In this document: positions 1-12,699 of the stretch, piece by piece
Layout of the letters: every line of letters begins with the position of its first letter
How positions within the stretch are numbered: position 1 is the first letter of the stretch
Origin: Diadema setosum
Lineage: Eukaryota; Echinodermata; Echinoidea; Diadematoida; Diadematidae
NCBI GenBank assembly: GCA_033980235.1
Contig: CM067075.1
Coordinates: 33,738,385 to 33,802,384 of the forward strand
Length of the DNA: 64,000 bases
Direction: 5' to 3'
Translations under genes and position numbers: made by a program
Notes under the pieces: model-generated
The model's input: the letters and a program-made list of their open reading frames with translations, nothing else
What the model was told of the DNA's origin: nothing
The model's database searches: none

Positions 1-744
1 ATCAAACGGACTCTCGTAACCTATCTAAATATTGGAAAGAAAACACACACTCAGGAAAAGTGTGAACTGAGAAAAGAGGCTCTGAAGTGTAATGTCTATT
101 CAAGCGTTAAATCTGTACCAACAAATGGGACAAAAACAGGATGTAAACCACCAGAGTAACAACAATGAAGGGACTATCAGATTAAACTGAAATTGAGAGT
201 GCCGTATCAACACATTCTGTTCATAGTTGATGCCAACTTTCAAAGCAGTAACATCATCCTTTCAAAAGTTATTTGAGTTTAAAGTGAAGAGTGTGTTCAA
301 GGTTTTTAAGAAATGAAAAGGGGACTCTAAAAACACACCTAATCACATTATTCTACCAAAAAGAGTTCAAGATAAACTGCTGAAAAGCACACTTTCCTGC
401 CCATTTTACGATCCCGAATTTTAACATAATGTAATAGAAGAAGACTTGCTCGCTCAGACAATGTCAGAAAATCTGAAAAAGTCAAGATCGGTTAGGTTCA
501 ATTCAATTTAATTTATTTCATTCTTCTCTTTCTCCAACAGAACACAGTATAAATTAGGAATTATATCACAAACGTACACATACTACTTTGCAAATGATAT
601 CAAATAATACAAACAAAGTTACATATGCATGTATACTTGCAAAAATGATACAAGGTTATGTTTCAGTTGAGAAAAAAAAAAACTGAGAGGTCCACTAAAA
701 AGCAAGCTTGTAGGTTGTGAACCACTCACTTGTAACACATAGGG
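1..744. other. Non-coding, mostly featureless; possible LINE 3' tail
   Basis: No open frame or exon is supported. At about 497-545 an AATTCAATTTAATTT tract followed by a pyrimidine-rich stretch looks like the reverse complement of a LINE 3' tail. This is weak. Confidence 0.3.
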
Positions 745-1440
745 AAAGAAGAAGAATTATGACACAGGGAAAATAACCAAAATACAGGAATGGGTGATGC
801 CTACTACATGATACGCCATGATCAATGGGCATAAACCACGAGTATATTATGCCGATTTCAAGAAAATATATTTGTGGCTCTGGGCCGTATGTTTGTAAAC
901 TTTAATACATTCGGCCGTCTAGCAATGGTAGATAAACATGAGTGTAGGCAAGGTAGGGGTCACACCTGTCCATCTGCCATGTCTGTGTATCCTGTCAGAC
1001 GATCACAGTGTGTTTCTATCTAATCACTTGTATCTATTATTTTTGATTGTAGGTTGAACCATTTCACATATTTTCAGTCTCGACACAAAATCAGTGTGTG
1101 CTACTTTTTGTTCGTTTTGTGGTGCACGGTCACATCGAATATTATAGTCAGGTAGAGGCTCAGTTCAGTACACTGAAAGATGGAAAGCAAGATATATTGC
1201 AATTGCATATGAGGTGGGAGACAATCAAAAATAATAGATACAAGTTATTAGATTTAGAACAGGACTGTTTTAATTTACTGGCAGTGTATTTGCTGGTAGT
1301 ACTTATATGTACAAATGCTCATAGTTTATGTCACCCAAAATTTTGTCATATAAATTCTGACAAGGAAATCATGAATGGTTGATCGAGCAAAAATAAAGGT
1401 ACCCTGTAAAGACATTGGCTTATACTGATAATTTCTACCA
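745..1440. repeat. Diverged dispersed repeat, copy A
   Basis: About 745-1060 is similar to the reverse complement of about 4840-5130 (shared ACGAGTATAT, TTCTTGAAATCGGCATA and ATTCGGCC segments). About 1139-1415 is similar in direct orientation to 4409-4465, 4799-4850 and 5280-5470. It looks like two rearranged copies of one old repeat family. Confidence 0.6.
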
Positions 1441-2332
1441 CCATTTACTCAATTTTTATGTCAATTGCCAACACACACATTTCAATTATTACTATATACG
1501 TACGCACCTGAAATAATTTTTGGTTTGTATCAATATGTATATTATGATTTGATTGAATGTCTACCTTTATGTGGGACATATGGGCAAACATCATGATTAA
1601 ATGTAATTAAAAATAATATTTGTACATACATTAAGTCTGCTAATTAAGGGCAGGCAAATTTACATACTACAACAATACTGAATACCAATGGGTATATACA
1701 ATCGTGAATCTTTACACGATTCTATGCCCAACAATGATGAAACATATATGTCAAAATGTATGCTTAAATATAGAATCAACATAAGAGGCAACTACAAAAT
1801 TAACAAATACAATTATCATGGAAACAGGAAACAGGAAAGAAAACAATGACTGAACTATAATGATATAACGAAAGATAAACTGCCGGTCCCTACACTGTAG
1901 GACTCCGTTATAATGAGAGCCCACCATATATACTCTGTGAAAGCTCTTGCCAAGCTACAAACTTCTCCTTCTTTTCCTCTCCTTCCATCCACTTTCGCTG
2001 TAGCGGGGTCTCTTCTATTTACTATTCTCTATTCTTTTTATTTCCTTATTACTTGCTTGTCGAGGGGACATTATGTTTCGAGATCTAGTGTTGTAGACTT
2101 GTAGATATATGACAGAACTGATTTTTTTTTTGTCAATTTAGAGAGTTTGTGTCATGCTCCTATGAGAAAAACAAACAAGAATGAGCACGAAGACATTGGT
2201 TACCTCAACTATATGCGTGTTCTTATTTAGGGCAAAACTGAAGACTAAAGTCTGCGTATGAATCTGTATCACATAATTATATCGAGTATGTATATTATTA
2301 GCCGGAGGAGAAAAAAAGTCAGAGTCTGCAGG

Positions 2333-3365
2333 CCGTGTCACACCTTTCCGGGGAAGCCTTGCGTGCGACTTGCGAAGAAAATGTTAACTACCCGGAGGTC
2401 CCCGCAGATGACCCGCACATGACAGTTCCTAGCACGTATCTCACCTGTAGTCGCCCGGGGTGCGCACGCACATCTTTTTACCCGCAACCATGTTTAGGCC
2501 CTGTCACATATTTCCGGGCAAGCTACGCAGGCTTGTTGCGTGTAGGGATTTTCCAGCATACCGGACAATTTCTGAGGGCCGACAAGGATTTTGGGTGAGT
2601 CGGAGCATGTGTCTTACTTGCTGGACGCGTTCTGCTTAAATTTTACTTGCGGGTATACTGTATGACCTGTTTGCCAGGCGCGTGGGGGCTGACAACTCAG
2701 TGAAGGAAAATGTCTGAAGGAATGGCAGAAGTCTCGCAGAATGTCATTATCTTGGCTGCATACGGGGACTGCGAGATGCTGCCGCTAAGGGCCTCCTACT
2801 GGCGTTATGCGTGGACCTCTCCTGGCATCCCCGCGACTCAAAATTTGGCTGCGGTTAAATTGGACTTGCGTGCGCACCTCCGGGCAACTATAGGCGAGAT
2901 ATGCGATAGGTACTGTCAGGTGCGGACCAACTGCGGAGAGCTACGGGTAGCAAATTTGTTTCATCGCATGTCAAGCCGCAAAACTTCCCCAGATACGGTA
3001 TGACAAGGCCTTGAGCATGCTCAAAACTTGTTCCGAGTGAGTCGTGGGGGTTCGTCGCAGAGGTACACGCAGAACACCAGTAGGAGACCCTTACCAGCAG
3101 CACCGCGCAGACAAATCTAACGCAGGTACTTCTCAGTACCCGCAAGTCGCTCGTAGCAGAAAACGGATCTGTTTCAAAGCTCTCACGCAGGTTACGCAGA
3201 ATACACGCAAGTAGAAGGAAAGTAGCACGCGTCTAGCAGGTAAGAAACAAGTGCGAAACTCGCAAACATTCTTGTCCGCCCGCGGAAAAATCTCCTGGCT
3301 TCTGGAAAATCCCTCCTCGCAACATCCTTCCAGGCTCGTAGCTTGTCCGGAAAGGTGTGACACGG
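2333..3365. mobile_element. 1.03-kb inverted-repeat DNA element
   Basis: Perfect 19-bp terminal inverted repeats, CCGTGTCACACCTTTCCGG at 2333-2351 and its complement at 3347-3365, enclose a block richer in GC than its surroundings. The inside repeats short ACGCAG, CCCGCA and TTCCGG words in both orientations, including a second CACATATTTCCGG at about 2505. The small frames inside show no transposase motif, so it is probably a non-autonomous DNA transposon. No clear target duplication was seen. Confidence 0.7.
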
Positions 3366-4394
3366 CAAGCATAATAATTTGGACGCGCTTTTCGGTTTAA
3401 TTGATCATGCTAATACGAGGCTTGTAATTTTTCTACGGTGTTTAAAAAACATGATCCCTAGCGCTATTAGTTATATCTTCATCGAAAAGCCGATGTTCTT
3501 AAGCCTGGGTTCATCTAGTAGCCGTTTTATTTTTTGTTTCAATCGATCATCTAATATGTTGTTCTTCTCGATTAATATCATCAAAGTTATTGTGTTCAGT
3601 GAATTTATAACAGCGTTTGTGATAAGGAGACATACATATAAGCAGACAAACATACTGGTATATTTAAAACTAAGAAGAAGACACACGTACCTGCATGCCA
3701 ACACACTTATAGTAACTGTCTTGTTTACAAAATTAATTTTGCAAAGAGTTATAATCGATTGCGAATCCTTTTTTTTTTTTGTTTTGTTTTTGCAAAAGGC
3801 CCAAGGCTTGAGGAGACAGGAAGAGACCACCAGGGCGAAATTAGCCTCGGAACAGCAACATGAGTTATTAATTATTCTGAAATCATATTTCAAATCCACG
3901 TAGATGTTCAAAATTGTCAGTATACCACTGTATACGACCAAAAGGAAGACAGCGAACTAGATAGATAAAGAATAGATAAATCGCATATGGGCTGCGAATA
4001 AGGAGCGAAATGACTGTAAGTATATACAACATAAAGATATGATTGTAATTGCTATGAAAACCAGATTTTTTTTTCGTGCTTGAAACTTTCAAATACATGT
4101 ATTTGAAAGGAGCCAAGATACGTTAGAAGGAAAATGCAAGCAAAGGTTATGTTTAGGACTCTGATTGTCAGTACAATCCTGTACACCATTAAAAAACTGT
4201 GCTAGTGTGCACGCAGTTTTTTTTTAACGTGGGTTTACTAGTATGCAGTCATTATTGTTGTGTGTTTCACATCAACCAACAGTTAGTGTTGCACGATTCT
4301 CTCTATCCATGTACAGTTAAGTAGTATACTCAAAATACTCATGATTTTTCATGGTCGGTAATTTGCGACAGTTTCATGCTACTAATGTTTCTGG

Positions 4395-5470
4395 TTTAAC
4401 AGTATAATAATTATAGTCAGATAGAGGCTTAGTTCAGTACACTGAGAGATAGAATGCAAGATATACAAGGGAGTTCATGGTTAGCGCATGTCTCATTTGA
4501 CCCCTACACCACAGACTTTCAAATAACATGGAAAGGACCTGTGACAGATTATTTTTTGTTGTTGAAGCATGTCACCTTTGTAATCAATGTCAATGAAATG
4601 CGTGTGCAGCTTTTATTAAACATTATTGATGAATCACTTTCACCTGTGCGTTCTAACAAGGTGAAACACGCAACTTAACATTCCAAATCCTCATTTGCCT
4701 TAGGATTCTTTTCGTTTGAAAGTCAATGGCAAATACACAAACATTCTCATTTGACCTTTATTTTGCACATGCGCAAATCACAACCGTGAACTCCCTTATT
4801 GCAATTGCATATGAGTTGGGAGATAGTCAAAATAAAGATAAAAGTGATTAGATAGAAACACAATGTGATCTTCAGCACAGACATGACAGATGCACAGCTG
4901 GTGTAACCCCTAACATGCTACACCAATGTTAATCTATCATTTCTAGATGGCCGAATGTAAGTTTACAAGCACACGGCCGAGAGCCACACATAGTATGTTT
5001 TCTTGAAATCGGCATATACTCGTGGTATATGCCTATTGATAATGGTAAATCTTTTTTTTTTTTTTTTAATGGTAAATCTTAGTGGGCATCACCAATTCCT
5101 GTATTGGGGTTATTTTTTTCTTCTTCGTTGCCTTTAAATTTTGTACAGGTTACAGTCATAGTCATTAAAAAAAAAAGCACAAACAAACATAAACACAAGT
5201 GCATTACTTGTCTAAACGTATCTTTTTTAAGATGTTTTCCGTGCTCTACAAACTTCAGGGATTTATAACATTTCTCCTACTTTTATTGCGCCTTTTTAAA
5301 AAATTTACTGGCGGTGTTTTTGCTTTCAGACCTGCAGTTAAATTTGAGTACATGTACAAAAGAATTTCATAGTTCATGGTACCCACAATTTTGTCACGTG
5401 AATTCTGACCAGGAAATCATAAAAAAATGTTTTCATAATAATGGTTGATCCAGCAAAAAGGAAGGTATCC
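4395..5470. repeat. Diverged dispersed repeat, copy B (interrupted by a MITE)
   Basis: This is the second copy of the family at 745-1440, in mixed orientation. It is split by the 331-bp insertion at 4466-4796. Confidence 0.6.
4466..4796. mobile_element. MITE inserted at TA, empty site visible in copy A
   Basis: Inverted ends (AAGGGAGTTCA near 4467 and TGAACTCCCT up to 4796) enclose 331 bp. It interrupts a sequence that continues without a break at 1191-1200 in copy A (gatatattgc). Comparison implies a TA target duplication, as for Tc1/mariner-type elements. Confidence 0.7.
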
Positions 5471-7737
5471 TGTAAAGAAATTACTTTTTTTTTAATACAA
5501 GGTCACTTTTGTTTAATGTAGTATGATCTTTACATACTTGATAGTATTATACATACTTCCTAGACTCGTCAAATACTAATTAGTGACTGGATAAACGTGA
5601 TCATGTGATGGCAGCCTATTTCCCAAATTTTTCATTGTTTCATTTCGGCTGCTTTCTTGGTTTAACACTACATTAACATTAACATATTTTTGTTTTTCAA
5701 ACTTACATTTCTTTTTTTTTAATGGCCAGAACAATCTCGGGGACATTGACCAGTAAAAAACACATTTTCGTGATTTGCTTTTTGTTAGTGCTGCGTACAT
5801 GTAAGTGGTCTACATGGAAAAATCCACGCTGTAGTGAGACTTGGAAAAGGATTGGGTAATTAACGTCAAGTTGGATAAAGGACTTAGATTTTGTCACTGC
5901 AGAAACGTCAGACCTGATTTTAGATTTTGCAACCAACCGGAAAGGCAGTATCCTTGCATATCTTTGAAGAACGTGTTTACAATGCATTCTCATCATGAAA
6001 CTTTTCTGGCATATTATGGGTGTTTGGAAAGAATAAAACCCACTTGAAATGTTTTATATTTGACCCCAAATGTCTGCACTGAAGTTAATTATTTACATGT
6101 TATGTTACTTTAATAATAGACATATTTCATCTCTTTCATTTCATTTCATTGTTATATTTCCATATCCAAATAGTACAAAATCAATTGCAAAGTAACAATG
6201 ACGATTTGTACAAAAAGGTTAAATGGGTAAAATAAAAACTACCCTAAGGCAAATACACATATACAAACAATAGTATAACATTCGTCAATGCTCATTTACA
6301 CTTGCACGTACATGCAAACACATAATATACAAACCATCTTTTTTTTAAAAATCTTTGATTCGGTTTTTATTTTCCAAATCATCTTGATCTTCATGAAATC
6401 AATGTGTGTTGAAATAGCACTAGGTAGTAAGGAATGTGGAGGGATCTTGCAAGAATAGTAGAGCTTGTACAATTAGCAAGTTCCCTGATTATATGAAAAA
6501 AAAAGGATTTGCTCACGATTTTCAGACGTGCGTATATATCTAAGTAAACGAATTAGAAGAGATAAGAAGAAGAAATCCAAGTAAACCAACGGAAAAAAAT
6601 GACTCCCGCCCACACACACACGCACTAACAAACATTTAAACAAATACAAAAAGACAAGGACAGAAACAGGGAAACATCCAGTGCTTACCCGAGCAAATAA
6701 ACAACACAGGACAAAGGCATGAAAGGGTCATGAGAAGAGGAAACAGACGTGCATTCAGCATGTCCTTATACGGAATGATTGTCTAATAAGATGAGGTCGG
6801 CAGGAAGAGAAATAAAGACAATCACTTGACTTTAAAGCAAAGTTCACCTATATATTTGGTGTTTGAGTAAAGACTATAAAGAAAAAAAAAATAACCTGAA
6901 TTTAAATGCTCCAATGCTAACGGAATTTCTCAACTTTTTGACAAGATGTTTTATCACTGCTCCCCTTTGGATGTAATGTCTTTTGCAGCATGATTGCCAA
7001 TTTATGGCCCCAATTGTTAGTATTTCCTCTTGTTATAGAAATAGTGTTTGTGCTGATGAAACACTATCACTATACAGACAACAGAATGAATCGTTGTTAT
7101 ACATCAAACCCTCTTTTAGTACCCTGTTGTCATGCAGAGCTACCAAGTCTCACGCATTCTGCGTGAGACTCACGCATTTGGGGGTCTGTCTCACGATATC
7201 ACGCATGGCACCCATTTTTCTCACGCATCGGAACCATAGTTCAAAGGATTGAAGTGCTAGTTGGAATTGAAGGTATATTTCCCCTTTTCTTTCAAAATAA
7301 GTAAAAAATTAGTCATTTATGTATGCGCCAGATCGCACCATTAAGAGCTACAAATTGAAAAAGCTCGCTACCGTGGGAGGGGAGGGGGGGGGGGTGCTAC
7401 CACACCCTCTCTCGCGCGATGCGTGCGCGCCAATACGTCGAGTCGTGAAAATCTCACTCATATTTTTTTTTTGAACTTAGCATCTCTGTGTCATGACAAT
7501 GATAAATACACAATGTCGATTTATCTACAATTTACGGCTGTCCTTCCAAAAACATCAACAACAGGAATTGCCAGTGTGCATTAAAAAAAGTCAATCGGGT
7601 TTGGAGGACTGCTTTTTCATAATTGTCGGCTATGGAGAACGCAAAGTTAGTTGTGCGAAAAGAACTCTTCCTCTTTCCATTGATACCTAATCATGTTGAC
7701 AGATGTCATGCATGACTGATCACACGAACTTTAAAGA
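5471..7737. other. Non-coding spacer
   Basis: No gene supported. It contains homopolymer and T-rich tracts, a cluster of CTCACGCAT words with a short hairpin at 7153-7215, and a G-run at about 7380-7395. Confidence 0.4.
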
Positions 7738-8290
7738 CAACAAGGGCAAAATGATTTTTTTTTTTCCAAGTTTGAGTGTTATTGTGAAGGAACAATGAAT
7801 GTCTCACCGAATGGATGCGATCTGTCAGTGAAAGTGGTCAAATTAACAGGCCAGCCTGCATGACTGCAGGTTTGTGTTTAGGGTCTCTTCTAACCTTTTA
7901 TGGTCCACAACCTTCAACATGACCACGTTGTTGGTAACTTGGTCACTCCCACGAACAGGACGAAGGCTAACCGATTATTTCTCTCTTCATATTCAAGACA
8001 TGGTTTGTCGCTGCGCGATATGGCATTGTGTTCAATAAACAGAGAGCGAAAAAAAAAAGGCCTGCGTGGTTTGGCCTTTGTCGGAGTGACCAGGTGGCCA
8101 AAGCTTGTGGACCGTGAAATGTAAGCAGAATAGAAGAAACCCTAAACACAAACCTGCATTTTTTTTTTTGTTCAAGCAGGCTTGTTTCACTTGGCCACAT
8201 TCATCAACAGATCTCATCCGTTCAGTGAGACATTCATTGTTCCTTCATGTGACACTCAAACTTGGAAAAAGTGCAATTTGTCATTGTTTT
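7738..8290. mobile_element. Foldback element with arms of about 150 bp
   Basis: The left arm (about 7766-7911) and the right arm (about 8104-8265) are imperfect inverted copies. They share CCAAGTTTGAGTGT, AAGGAACAATGAATGTCTCA and GGTTTGTGTTTAGGGT. Short open frames in it are antisense to each other and non-coding. Confidence 0.7.
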
Positions 8291-8291
8291 C

Positions 8292-8762
8292 TTAAAGGGG
8301 CATTCCGGACGATTTTCATAATTTCACATCATGTAGTACATAAATCAACAGCTTCATATGTATAGATTTGTAGAATTTATTGTGGTTCTTGAGCAGAGAA
8401 ACAGTACTTTCAAAAACCTTAAACAAATTACACTGAACAAAGATGATGACATAGAGCCTCACATTTATCTCAGAAATGTAGCAGTGTCATTCCATTACAA
8501 TACCGCATGCTTGCAAGCTCACCTGTGTGTATTCTATGCATGCCTTCTTCTTTTGAGCTGCTTCCTTGAGCCACATCTCATGCATTCTTATGGTGAGGCT
8601 GCCATGTCATCATCCTTGTTCATTGCAATTTGTTATAAACTTCGAAAACATTCTTATTTTTCATCCCAATCATCATAAATCCTGAAACTCTGTACCCAGT
8701 ATAACTAATTTATATATGTTCAAATTTCAAAATTTGAAAATCATCCGGAGGTCTCCTTTAAA
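8292..8762. mobile_element. MITE with inverted ends of about 25 bp
   Basis: The left end TTAAAGGGGCATTCCGGACG and the right end CATCCGGAGGTCTCCTTTAA are imperfect inverted repeats. It abuts the foldback element at 7738-8290. Confidence 0.65.
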
Positions 8763-8807
8763 CTCTCTGCATGCCACAATAATTTATTGTCCGTAGCTAT
8801 ATATTAT

Positions 8808-8980
8808 ACAAATGATGCACAGGATAGAGTGTGTTAGTGAAGGTGCGGCGCGCTCGAGAGTATTGACAATGGTGCGACATGCACGAGGCGCAGCCGAGTG
8901 CATGTTTGCAACCGTTGTCAATACTCGAGAGTGCGCCGCACCTTCACTAACGCCACGAAATAATCCTGTGCATCATTTGT
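8808..8980. repeat. 173-bp near-palindrome
   Basis: Arms beginning ACAAATGATGCACAGGAT and containing GTTAGTGAAGGTGCGGCGC and GAGTATTGACAA fold back on each other around a centre at about 8893-8900. It would form a long hairpin and is probably a MITE. Confidence 0.75.
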
Positions 8981-10560
8981 TTTATAAAATGGGTCGAAAA
9001 CTAACAGCATTATTCACGTACCTTTGTGGGTCAATACCAGTCAGCTACATGTAGCACTCGCTCAAAAGTCAAGATGTCCGAAGATGTTAGTCCCAAACAT
9101 TTACGCACGTCGCACTCGGAAATCCCGCACATAAGTACTGTACGTACGTATAAGAGTATACGTACGCCACGTACTGTTATGCACAAGAAAGGCCGCCGGC
9201 TGTTGTGGCAGCCCGCGGCCCGAACTAGAAGTTGTTTACAGGATTGACAGCGCGTATAGTAGCGCGTGACGCACTTGTAACAACCAAGACAACTGATTAA
9301 GTGCGCACTGCTAGTGTAAACATTGTGACGTACGTCAGGCCAGGGAGGTGGAAGAGAGACTCTTCTTAGTGCATACCTGAAGAAATAATAATGCACGCAC
9401 ACGTGACTCATTTCAGCGCTTCCAATTGGCTACATTCTTGAACCCATTTTATAAAATTATGTGTGAAATTTGTGCACATTTGGATCATTTGCACAGAAAT
9501 GGTTTAAATTCATGCGCTCGGACATACATGACATCTGTCAACATAATTAGGTGCCATTCTCACAACCAACATTGTGCTCCCCGTAGCTGGCAATTATGGA
9601 ATAGTAGCCCTCCAAAGTTGGATTACATTTTTCTTGATACGCACTGTTATAACGCTCTATCACTCTGAGCTTTTTATCCCATTATATATCAATATCTGCA
9701 GTTATTACTGTTCGGGTCTAACAGCCCCATGCTCCAGAAATTGTTGGAGGTACTGATGTTTGAATATTTTATAACTTCTAAAGAAAGACCAAATGTGATT
9801 GGCCAAAATGTTTACCAAGGAAACTCTTAGCTGCGGTCATGGGCCATGGTCTAGCGCTCGCTCGTTACCTCCCAGCTAGTCTCTTTTCCAGCCATAAATA
9901 AACATCTGAGAACATAATTACTTTGCAAGCTTATAATTGCTCAGCAATGAATTGATGAAAAAAAGACAAGTTACTTTTGGTACACTGAACACAATAATAT
10001 TCTTCTAAAAATTACGAAAAGAGAAGATTCGGTGGATGACCATCGATATAGACCTTCTTTCCCCTCGTTAATGTCGAATTAGAAGTGTTCATGCATAGTC
10101 ATTCCGTTATCATAGTCTATTATTGTGGTGTATCAGCAGTCTTGCGAAGCTTTCTCCTGATTTTCCTGACACCGTCCTTGAGCAGTTCAATGAGATTTCC
10201 ATAATTAAAAAGTTGGACCCAGTGACCATGGAACGACGAAGTCACATTTCGCGTTATTCGTTGGATCCTGTTCAGCCGTAATCAGATTTAAAACACACAC
10301 ACACAAAAAAAAAAACAAAAAAAAAAACAAAACAAAACAACTCTCGACTATCTCCAACATGCTTTGCACAATCGCGACTCTGTAGCAGGAGGAAGTAAAT
10401 GAAGATACGCTCACCATACTTTTAATTAGCGAACCGATACAAATTGTGAAGCATTGACTTCGAGTTGCTCATTCGTGTTTTCTTTGCAAAGTAAGAATTT
10501 AAAGTAGACAAAGTTCAAAAGAGCATTGGCAATTTAAGGTTTTTGGGACGAACACTGAAC
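8981..10560. other. Non-coding spacer
   Basis: No exon supported. It is locally CpG-rich at 9040-9340, with microsatellite-like A/C tracts at 10290-10340. Confidence 0.4.
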
Positions 10561-10565
10561 TAGGG

Positions 10566-10636
10566 CTTTCCATAGCTCAGCTGGTAGAGCACCGGGCAAG
10601 CAATCCAAGGTCTCGGGTTCGAATCCCGATGGAATC
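10566..10636 (+). repeat. tRNA-like sequence (degenerate)
   Basis: A box TAGCTCAGCTGG (10573-10584) and B box GGTTCGAATCC (10616-10626) are intact, and the T arm pairs. The anticodon stem does not pair and the acceptor has mismatches, so this is a tRNA pseudogene or SINE head rather than a working tRNA. Confidence 0.6.
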
Positions 10637-10985
10637 CCATTTGCTTTGCTCATTTTTCGCTAATGAAGTTCAAAAAAAGAAGATTTTAATAGACAAAGTT
10701 CAACTCCAAGGAAATCCGACATCTCCCAGAAGCCGCGGATTGGATAGAATGGACACACTGAAAACATCTCGGAGGAAGGAACTTTAAGGAAGGATTCCAA
10801 AGAGTAAGAAATAACATAGCTAATTAACAGAAAATCGACATTTCACACAATTTCACTTGAAAATGAGAAAACATTGGATTTGTTGAACAACAACTATCCT
10901 CACCGTTGACTGTGATTTCAGTACAGTATGTAAGCTGAATCATAGGAGAGCTTATGTTGTGAATTAAATGATCTATATTGATTTA

Positions 10986-11346
10986 GGGCGGTGAGTTGGC
11001 TCAGTCGGTAGCGCGTCTGCCTCACGATCACGCGGCCCGGGTTCGAACCCGAGTCTGGACTGAGCAATGTTGTGTGTAAGCATACCGTCCCCTCTAGCAA
11101 GAGGCAAAACACTCTGTCCCTCGGATAGGACATAAAATGGAGGTCCCGTGTATGAGAGAGTAATAACTCATGCACGTAAAAGATCCCGCTTCATTCATTC
11201 ATCGCAAAGAGCAGGGTGTCTAACCCGGTGAAGTGGTCCCACCTCACATCCAACTGGACCCCATGGAAGACCAGCTTAACGTAGATGAATATGGGCTATC
11301 CAGCCATCTTCGCAGATGGAAATTAACAAACAAACAAACAAACAAA
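10986..11346 (+). mobile_element. tRNA-derived SINE
   Basis: It has a tRNA-like head with A box TGGCTCAGTCGG (10997-11008) and B box GGTTCGAACCC (11040-11050), a tRNA-unrelated body, and a 3' (AAC)/(AAACA)-type tail at 11322-11346. A segment containing CCCCATGGAAGACCAG recurs at about 30247-30262, which suggests a second, decayed copy. Confidence 0.8.
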
Positions 11347-11465
11347 TTTAATGTCGTGACCACGATGCAGCATAGCATGATGTTAAGGAGTTGAAATACT
11401 AGGAGTACATCTTTTTTCTTTTTCAGAGCTCCTCAATTTTTTCTTCGATTTCTATTTTCACTAGA

Positions 11466-11858
11466 TTAAAGGGATCGTAGAGTTTTGGTTGAGACCTAAT
11501 TTCGGGTTTCTAACATTTTTTGGTGAAATAATGAGAAACCTCTTATGAAATATGAAAGAGCGTGTAATTCTATTAGGAATTCAACGTTTATTTGATGAAA
11601 ATTGAGTTTTAACTGGCTAAGATATCCAAAAAAGAGCGATTCTGATAAAGTGTGGGACCCACATTTTATTATGATCGCTTTGTTTTACTTTGTTTTTGGT
11701 GGTTTCAGTCATTCCAAACCGAATTTTCATCAAATAAACTTTGAATTCCTCTTAAAATGGTATGCTCTGTACTATCATAAGTGTTTTTTTTTTTTGGTAT
11801 CTCGCAAAAAGTTAAAAGCTCAATTCTCATATCCACTAATACTGTACCATCCCTTTAA
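11466..11858. mobile_element. Hairpin MITE, family M1, copy 1
   Basis: TTAAAGGGATCGTA and TGTACCATCCCTTTAA mark the two ends. Long arms share TTTATTTGATGAAAATT and its complement. The same family is seen at 50823-51200 and in part at 31590-31800. Confidence 0.7.
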
Positions 11859-12690
11859 GTATATCCCCTAAACCAAATAATATCTAGCTGCCCCTGCTAT
11901 CTTTCTTCCTTCTCTCTCTTTCACTGTCTGTCTGTCAATTTGTCTCTCTTTGTGTCTTACAGCACAGCAAATGACTCTCATTTGCGGAAGACATTTTGCC
12001 TTTTCGAGTCATTTCAATACGCCAGTAAGAGTAAATCTGTATAAAGTGTGTATTATTATGAATGTTATACCGTCATCGAAACAAATAAACGTTTCATAAT
12101 TCAATTGTGTTAATTAAATTGATTAAAAATATTGTTAACATTAGCTTACCTTTCATCAATATGAGCACAACTATGAATTTTGTGAACTTCCTCAAAGAAA
12201 TTAGCGCCATCTTTTGTAGATTTATTCTACAGAACTGCAAATTTATTTTAGCATTTATGGTATTTTCTCTCAACAATGCGAAAAATACTATCTTCTTATT
12301 CTGGAAGTCCACCAAGATACTAGTTGTATCCTTGCTCACCAGTTGCGTGTGTTCTTCTCTCTTACCGTTTTTAATAATCTTGCCCAAACTATCCTGCCTT
12401 CTTTTACTCCCAGTTCCCCTCCTTTGCAGCGATCCTTTATTCACCCAGGTTTCTACGCCAGTCAAGCACCCCGCCTAGTGCATCGATTATTTCCCACTTT
12501 GTCACAGTCCGTCTGCTGGTTATTCTCTCATCGTATGTAAACATAGAAAAGTAAAGTTCCTAATAAGCTTCCCTGTGGGACGCCATATTTAGTGACTTCG
12601 AGACTTGAGTTGTTCTCGTTCAGAGATACATACTATTTTCAATTTTACACGTGACTCCTGAACCAGGCCTTTCCTCGTGTACCACAGCAC
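11859..12690. other. Non-coding spacer
   Basis: Overlapping open frames of 123 codons on opposite strands (12094-12478) mirror each other and carry no recognisable domain; I do not call them genes. Confidence 0.4.
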
Positions 12691-12699
12691 ATAATTTCG

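Noticed and set aside
3379..3941. Overlapping open frames of 174 and 156 codons on opposite strands
   Set aside because: They are mirror images in AT-rich DNA, have no recognisable domain or splice context, and contain homopolymer runs.
10566..10636. Functional tRNA gene
   Set aside because: Anticodon stem does not pair and acceptor is mismatched; treated as tRNA-like repeat.
12094..12478. Two 123-codon frames on opposite strands
   Set aside because: Same region read both ways; low-complexity, no domain, and no conserved motif.
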